NCBI GenBank assembly: GCA_023417285.1
Contig: JAEZFR010000431.1
Location: forward strand, 1-26,892
Direction: 5' to 3'
Origin: Bacillota bacterium
Lineage (GTDB): Bacteria; Bacillota; Clostridia; Acetivibrionales; DSM-1351
Length of the DNA: 26,892 nt
Below the pieces are notes generated by a model that saw nothing but the letters and a program-made list of their open reading frames with translations, ran no database searches and had not been told where the DNA came from. This document shows positions 23,113 through 26,892 of this stretch, piece after piece. Position 1 is the first letter of the stretch. Each line of letters begins with the position of its first letter. The translations under genes were made by a program, and so were the position numbers.

Positions 23113-24945
23113 ATGTCAAAGAAAAATACTGAAGAAATACCTGTAAATGGAGCATTGTTAAACAGCATTACACCTATTGGTATGGAATTTAAGAAGAATA
23201 CAATAACTGTAGGTGAAAGCATGGGGAGGGTATACGGTATAGTCAAATATCCTCAGTCTGCTGACTATGGTTGGCTGTCAAAGCTCACTAATATACCTTC
23301 AACAGTAGCCAGTATTACATTTACACCTGTTGATGATTCTATTTTTCTGGAAAGCCTGTCAAATACAATAAAACAAAAGCGAGGTGAAAGTGAGAGTGCT
23401 AAAGATGCCTTAACTGCATCTAGAGCAAAACGTGCTGCTGACGATGCTGAAAAAATGATGATACAGGTAGACCAGCATGGTGAGAAAATAGGAGCTATGA
23501 GCTTACTTGTAACACCCCTGACACGAGATGAGAAATTTCTCAAAAAAGCATGTCAGAAGGTAGAGAGTGCAATAGCCGTTGCCAAGTGTAAAGGCAGGCT
23601 TTTGTCCAGTCTACAAAAGGAGGGCTTCAAGCAATTGTCACCTTTTTATACATCTAACGAAAAGATAGAGCAGATTACTCAAAGAATACTACCGTTATCC
23701 AGTTTCATAGGGGGATTTCCATTTGCATCTACAGGCCTAAATGATGGACAAGGGTATTATTTTGCAAAGGATGCATCAGGGGGATTGGTTGTTGTGGACC
23801 CGTGGATGCGTGGGGGTGATAGAACCAATTCAAACATAGTAATAATGGGTGTTGCAGGAGTTGGAAAAAGTACTGCCATAAAACACATAATTATGGCAGA
23901 GTACATGCGGGGTACTAAGATAATAATTGTTGACCCGGAATCAGAGTATAAGGAACTTACACGAAACCTGCATGGTGACTGGCTTAACTGCGGAGGAGGT
24001 ATAAAAGGGAGGCTAAATCCTCTGCAGATAAGAACAGTCCCTCAGGATGAAGATGATGAGGATGGTGAAATATTATATAAGGATGAAGGCTATGGTATGG
24101 GCGCTTTAGCCCTTCATATGAAGAGCCTTGAAATCTTTTTCAAACTGTACAAGCCATCATTTAACGACAAGCATATGGCATTGATAAAAATATGTCTTAT
24201 AGAAATGTACGAGAAATTCGGTATAACTTGGGATACAGACGTAAGTAATTTCAAAAACGAAGATTATCCCATTTTTACAGATTTAAATGAAATTATTGAA
24301 GTGAAAAAGAACAAGGAGTCCGACCCCAATTTAAAAGCTTTATATGTAGATATATCATTGCTTTTACATGACCTTATATTTGGCTCTGACCAATTTTTAT
24401 GGAACGGACATACCAGCATAGATACAAAAACCAAATGCGTATGTTTGGATACCCATGATCTTCAGGATACATCGGACAATATAAAAAGTACTCAATATTT
24501 TACAGTACTTCAATGGTGCTGGGATCAAGCAACAAAAGATAAAGAAGAAAGGGTACTCCTTATTTTTGATGAAGCATACCTTATGATAGACCATAGAGTA
24601 CCCCAATCTTTAATATTCCTTAGAAATTGTGTTAAAAGAGACAGAAAGTACGAAGCAGCCATTGCGATTGCATCTCATTCAGTGGTTGACTTCCTAGACC
24701 CCAGTGTAAAAATGTATGGACAAGCTCTTCTCGATATACCTTGTATTAAAATCCTGATGGGAACAGACGGTAAAAACCTTCAGGAAACCAAGGAACTATA
24801 TAAACTTACGGAGGCCGAAGAAGAGCTTTTAGCAGCCAAGCGAAGAAAATTAGCACTGTTAATCATTGGTTCAAAACGCCTTCAGGTAGAATTTGACTTG
24901 CCTGAATATAAGATGAAATATTTGGGGAAAGCCGGAGGAAAGTAG
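23113..24945 (+). CDS. virB4: VirB4-type conjugation ATPase
   Basis: This is a 610-aa ATPase. The P-loop is GVAGVGKST (246-254), followed by IIIVDPESEYKEL and a NPLQI turn as in VirB4/TraC. The Walker B is LLIFDEAYLMID with catalytic D486-E487, and later IAIASHSVVDFLDPSVKMYG resembles the sensor region. The N-terminal part (1-240) has a KYPQSADYGWLSKL strand. VirB4 ATPases energise channel assembly and pilus biogenesis of the T4SS. It lies two bases after the gene for the probable N-terminal half and 12 bases before the M23 peptidase. ATG 23113 has a perfect AAGGAGG site. Confidence 0.92.
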   Translation: MSKKNTEEIPVNGALLNSITPIGMEFKKNTITVGESMGRVYGIVKYPQSADYGWLSKLTNIPSTVASITFTPVDDSIFLESLSNTIKQKRGESESAKDALTASRAKRAADDAEKMMIQVDQHGEKIGAMSLLVTPLTRDEKFLKKACQKVESAIAVAKCKGRLLSSLQKEGFKQLSPFYTSNEKIEQITQRILPLSSFIGGFPFASTGLNDGQGYYFAKDASGGLVVVDPWMRGGDRTNSNIVIMGVAGVGKSTAIKHIIMAEYMRGTKIIIVDPESEYKELTRNLHGDWLNCGGGIKGRLNPLQIRTVPQDEDDEDGEILYKDEGYGMGALALHMKSLEIFFKLYKPSFNDKHMALIKICLIEMYEKFGITWDTDVSNFKNEDYPIFTDLNEIIEVKKNKESDPNLKALYVDISLLLHDLIFGSDQFLWNGHTSIDTKTKCVCLDTHDLQDTSDNIKSTQYFTVLQWCWDQATKDKEERVLLIFDEAYLMIDHRVPQSLIFLRNCVKRDRKYEAAIAIASHSVVDFLDPSVKMYGQALLDIPCIKILMGTDGKNLQETKELYKLTEAEEELLAAKRRKLALLIIGSKRLQVEFDLPEYKMKYLGKAGGK

Positions 24946-24957
24946 AGGTGAGCTATA

Positions 24958-25890
24958 TTGGCCATAAATCCTGCACTTATAAAAGCAGCAGTACAAGTGG
25001 TGTCCAGTGAAAAAGGGCGAAAGGGACTGGTGATTGCCATATTCGTACCAATAGGTATATTGATGCTTATAATTTGCTTAATTTTCTACATACTTACTTC
25101 GCCGTTTCAGTTTCTTACTGACACATATAGCTTATCTTCTGAGGAGCAGACTGCAATACAAAATGCCCAAACAGATTACGGTTTCTATGTAATGCCGGAA
25201 AATAAAGCGTTGGACAGGGGAGGCGTATTTACATATCCCACAGAAGGAACAACCGGAAGCAGGGGATTCAGCCCCACTCCTGTTCATCATCCTGTTCTTG
25301 GAATCTCAAGGCCACACTGGGGACAGGATTTTAATACGGATTGGCATTCAAACGTATATGCAATTGCGGATGGTCAGGTGTACAACATGGGTGTAAATGA
25401 TGAAGCCGGAATGTTTTTAGTCCTGTATCATGACGTAAACGGACAACAATTCTTTACCCGGTATCTTCATTTGTCAGCTATACATGTACATCAGAACAGC
25501 CGGGTAAGACAGGGAGATGTAGTGGCTTCAGAAGGCGGTGAACCGGGAAAGGATATGTATCCGGGAACATCAACGGGACATCATTTGCACTTTGAAGTAA
25601 GGGAAGGGAGTACTTACAGCAGTGCTGTACCTGTAGACCCCAAATTGTACATAGACCCTGTACCTGTTGAAATATCTTGTTTGTCCGGTTCCGGCAGTAT
25701 AAAAGTCAATATCACAGGGGGTAGAGATAGGGGATACGAAGTAAGCAATGATGGTGGTATAACATGGGCTGCTACATTTGAAAAGACATATACTTTCAAC
25801 AATCTTAATTCAGGTAGCTATAGTGTGGTGGCCAGAGATTGGTCGTATCAGGATAATATCTCAAAGGTGTCAGTTGTAAGCTTAAATTAG
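24958..25890 (+). CDS. VirB1-like M23 (LytM-type) peptidase, membrane-anchored
   Basis: This is a 310-aa protein with a TTG start after AGAGGTGAG. One membrane helix lies at about residues 20-48. The M23 metallopeptidase domain follows, with zinc ligands in HWGQD (H120, D124) and HHLHFE (H209, H211) and an LHLSAIHV stretch between them. M23 enzymes cut peptide cross-links in the wall, and a wall hydrolase is required to pass the Gram-positive wall in conjugation. After the peptidase domain (from about residue 232) a small beta-domain follows (SGSGSIKVNITGGRDRGYEV... GGITW) that may bind partner or wall. Its place after VirB4 is usual for Gram-positive conjugation loci. Confidence 0.9.
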   Translation: MAINPALIKAAVQVVSSEKGRKGLVIAIFVPIGILMLIICLIFYILTSPFQFLTDTYSLSSEEQTAIQNAQTDYGFYVMPENKALDRGGVFTYPTEGTTGSRGFSPTPVHHPVLGISRPHWGQDFNTDWHSNVYAIADGQVYNMGVNDEAGMFLVLYHDVNGQQFFTRYLHLSAIHVHQNSRVRQGDVVASEGGEPGKDMYPGTSTGHHLHFEVREGSTYSSAVPVDPKLYIDPVPVEISCLSGSGSIKVNITGGRDRGYEVSNDGGITWAATFEKTYTFNNLNSGSYSVVARDWSYQDNISKVSVVSLN

Positions 25891-25901
25891 GAGGGAGAAA
25901 C

Positions 25902-26084
25902 TTGAAAAATAGTACAAGCAAAGTGTTTGAGCTGCTGTTCTACGCAGCACTTAGCATTATCTTTATAGTCCTGTATTTTATAAATAAGCCCTATGACAAT
26001 AAGCCGGTACATGTAGATAGTCCAGCAAAAACAACAATAGAAAGACAGGTGAGTCCATATGATGCTGTACCTATGCAGCCATAA
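25902..26084 (+). CDS. Small membrane protein, unknown function
   Basis: This is a 60-aa protein with a TTG start after a strong AGGAGGGAG site. One hydrophobic helix (about residues 9-26, LLFYAALSIIFIVLYFI) is followed by a polar tail rich in proline and charged residues (PYDNKPVHVDSPAK). I do not recognise a family. Its end overlaps the start of the next gene by about 23 bases, which argues for coupled translation with the TadZ-like protein. Confidence 0.65.
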   Translation: MKNSTSKVFELLFYAALSIIFIVLYFINKPYDNKPVHVDSPAKTTIERQVSPYDAVPMQP

Positions 26085-26892
26085 CAATGTCAATCTATTT
26101 GATTGGCTCAATGAATCCAGTCTGGTAGCTCAACCATTTATGCTAAAGAAAATATCTTCAACCCAGTTGGATTTATCGGCATTTGCCAAAAAAGAAGCAA
26201 TAAGCATAAACTACTATAAATACCTTGCAATAGATTTAAGTGCGGTTGCAAATGATAGTGAAACCTTTAAGCTTGCGATACAGAGTATACACATAATGAA
26301 CCCAAGGATAAAGTTCCTTTATGTTGATGTAGGGAATAAGACCCGTGTATTGCAGGAAGTTCTTAAATCATTTGGAGATGTGCCGGTTATAACAGAAAAT
26401 CCGGAAGAAGATATGTCACTGTTCAAAACACAGGTGACAGCGGGATTACAATACATACAGGAGTTCTTAGATACCGAAAAAGAAAGTCAGGATAACGCAA
26501 AAATTGCTTCAAATACTACATCGGATATAAACGAAACTTCCAAGAAACGAGAAGCTAAAAAGGAATACATATTCAAAAATCAGAAAGTCATGGTGGCAGT
26601 AATAAATGCTTACCAGAGAGCAGGAGCAACAACATTCAGCATAAACATGGCTGCTTATCTCAATTCTATCGGTGCAACAGTATCTTGGGTGGAGTTGAAC
26701 GGTGAACTTGGGCATCTGGAAAAGATAATGAACTCTACACCCGGTTTTACAGCCGTAACAGAAAACCGCTTTGAACGGGAGGGTGTAGTGTATTTTAAAG
26801 GCGAGATACCTGAAGAAGTAAACTTTGTAATAAATGATATGAGCAGGGTTATCCAAGATGAAAGCAGCGAAGGAGCATTAGAATTTGCCAAG
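26059..26892 (+). CDS. TadZ/CpaE-like protein (copy 3, cut at the right edge)
   Basis: The frame stays open from two adjacent ATGs (26059 and 26062; AGGTGAG site just upstream) to the last base, at least 277 codons. The N-terminal part has receiver-like strands (AIDLSAVANDSETF; KFLYVDVGNKTRVL). A charged linker follows, then a ParA-like domain starting VMVAVINAYQRAGATTFSI. The loop at the P-loop position (AYQRAGATT) lacks the usual lysine, as in CpaE/TadZ. This third paralog lies on the far side of VirB4, not in the Tad-like block. It overlaps the previous gene by about 23-26 bases. Confidence 0.72.
   Translation, partial: MMLYLCSHNNVNLFDWLNESSLVAQPFMLKKISSTQLDLSAFAKKEAISINYYKYLAIDLSAVANDSETFKLAIQSIHIMNPRIKFLYVDVGNKTRVLQEVLKSFGDVPVITENPEEDMSLFKTQVTAGLQYIQEFLDTEKESQDNAKIASNTTSDINETSKKREAKKEYIFKNQKVMVAVINAYQRAGATTFSINMAAYLNSIGATVSWVELNGELGHLEKIMNSTPGFTAVTENRFEREGVVYFKGEIPEEVNFVINDMSRVIQDESSEGALEFAK

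Noticed and set aside
1..26892. tRNA, rRNA, CRISPR array or insertion sequence
   Set aside because: I saw no cloverleaf, no regularly spaced repeats, and no transposase; the only mobile element found is the group II intron.

Overview
The window is AT-rich, has clostridial-type Shine-Dalgarno sites (GGAGG-like, often with TTG or GTG starts), and encodes a clostridial AbrB-type regulator, an SLH-domain cell-wall protein and Firmicute conjugation proteins. This points to a Gram-positive anaerobe of the Clostridia, and the DNA is probably part of an integrative conjugative element or conjugative plasmid. No relaxase, integrase, replication gene or element end is in the window, so the type of element cannot be decided here. 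Nearly every real gene is on the + strand, with short gaps or 4-base ATGA overlaps, as in one long transfer operon.

Layout. (1) 1-353: the last 116 codons of a VirD4/TraG-type coupling ATPase. (2) 400-1163: three very AT-rich genes for small membrane proteins of unknown role, closed by tandem terminators. (3) 1298-2260: a zinc-ribbon protein carrying a topoisomerase C-terminal repeat. (4) 2244-5375: a small pilin-like (VirB2/TrbC-like) gene split by a complete 2,733-base group II intron (2521-5253) that encodes its own reverse transcriptase/maturase/HNH protein. (5) 5418-6898: a VirB6/TrbL-like channel protein, a small membrane protein and a PrgI (VirB3-like) protein. (6) 6895-14779: a Tad/type IVc-pilus-like block: a TadZ-like ATPase homologue, CpaB/SAF, a second TadZ, the TadA/CpaF ATPase, TadB- and TadC-like platform proteins, three tiny pilin-like proteins (29, 55 and 52 aa) and two larger TadE-like pseudopilins. 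(7) 14858-15223: a probable type I toxin-antitoxin module, with a 35-aa holin-like toxin and a convergent antisense RNA. (8) 15290-22019: a secreted SLH protein and a 1,755-aa secreted multi-domain (Ig/PKD-like) protein. (9) 22049-22291: an AbrB-type regulator. (10) 22370-26892: the VirB4 ATPase split over two genes, a VirB1-like M23 peptidase, a 60-aa membrane protein and a third TadZ-like gene running off the right edge.

How it may work together. VirD4, VirB2-, VirB3-, VirB4-, VirB6- and VirB1-like proteins form a recognisable Gram-positive type IV secretion (conjugation) machine. A nearly full Tad pilus assembly set is embedded between the VirB3-like and VirB4-like genes rather than lying beside them, and a TadZ paralog also follows the T4SS peptidase. 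The simplest reading is one co-inherited hybrid apparatus, in which the Tad-like pilus or pseudopilus, the SLH protein and the giant surface protein bring donor and recipient together while the T4SS moves DNA. This reading is inferred from gene order and motifs; no search or structure prediction was possible.
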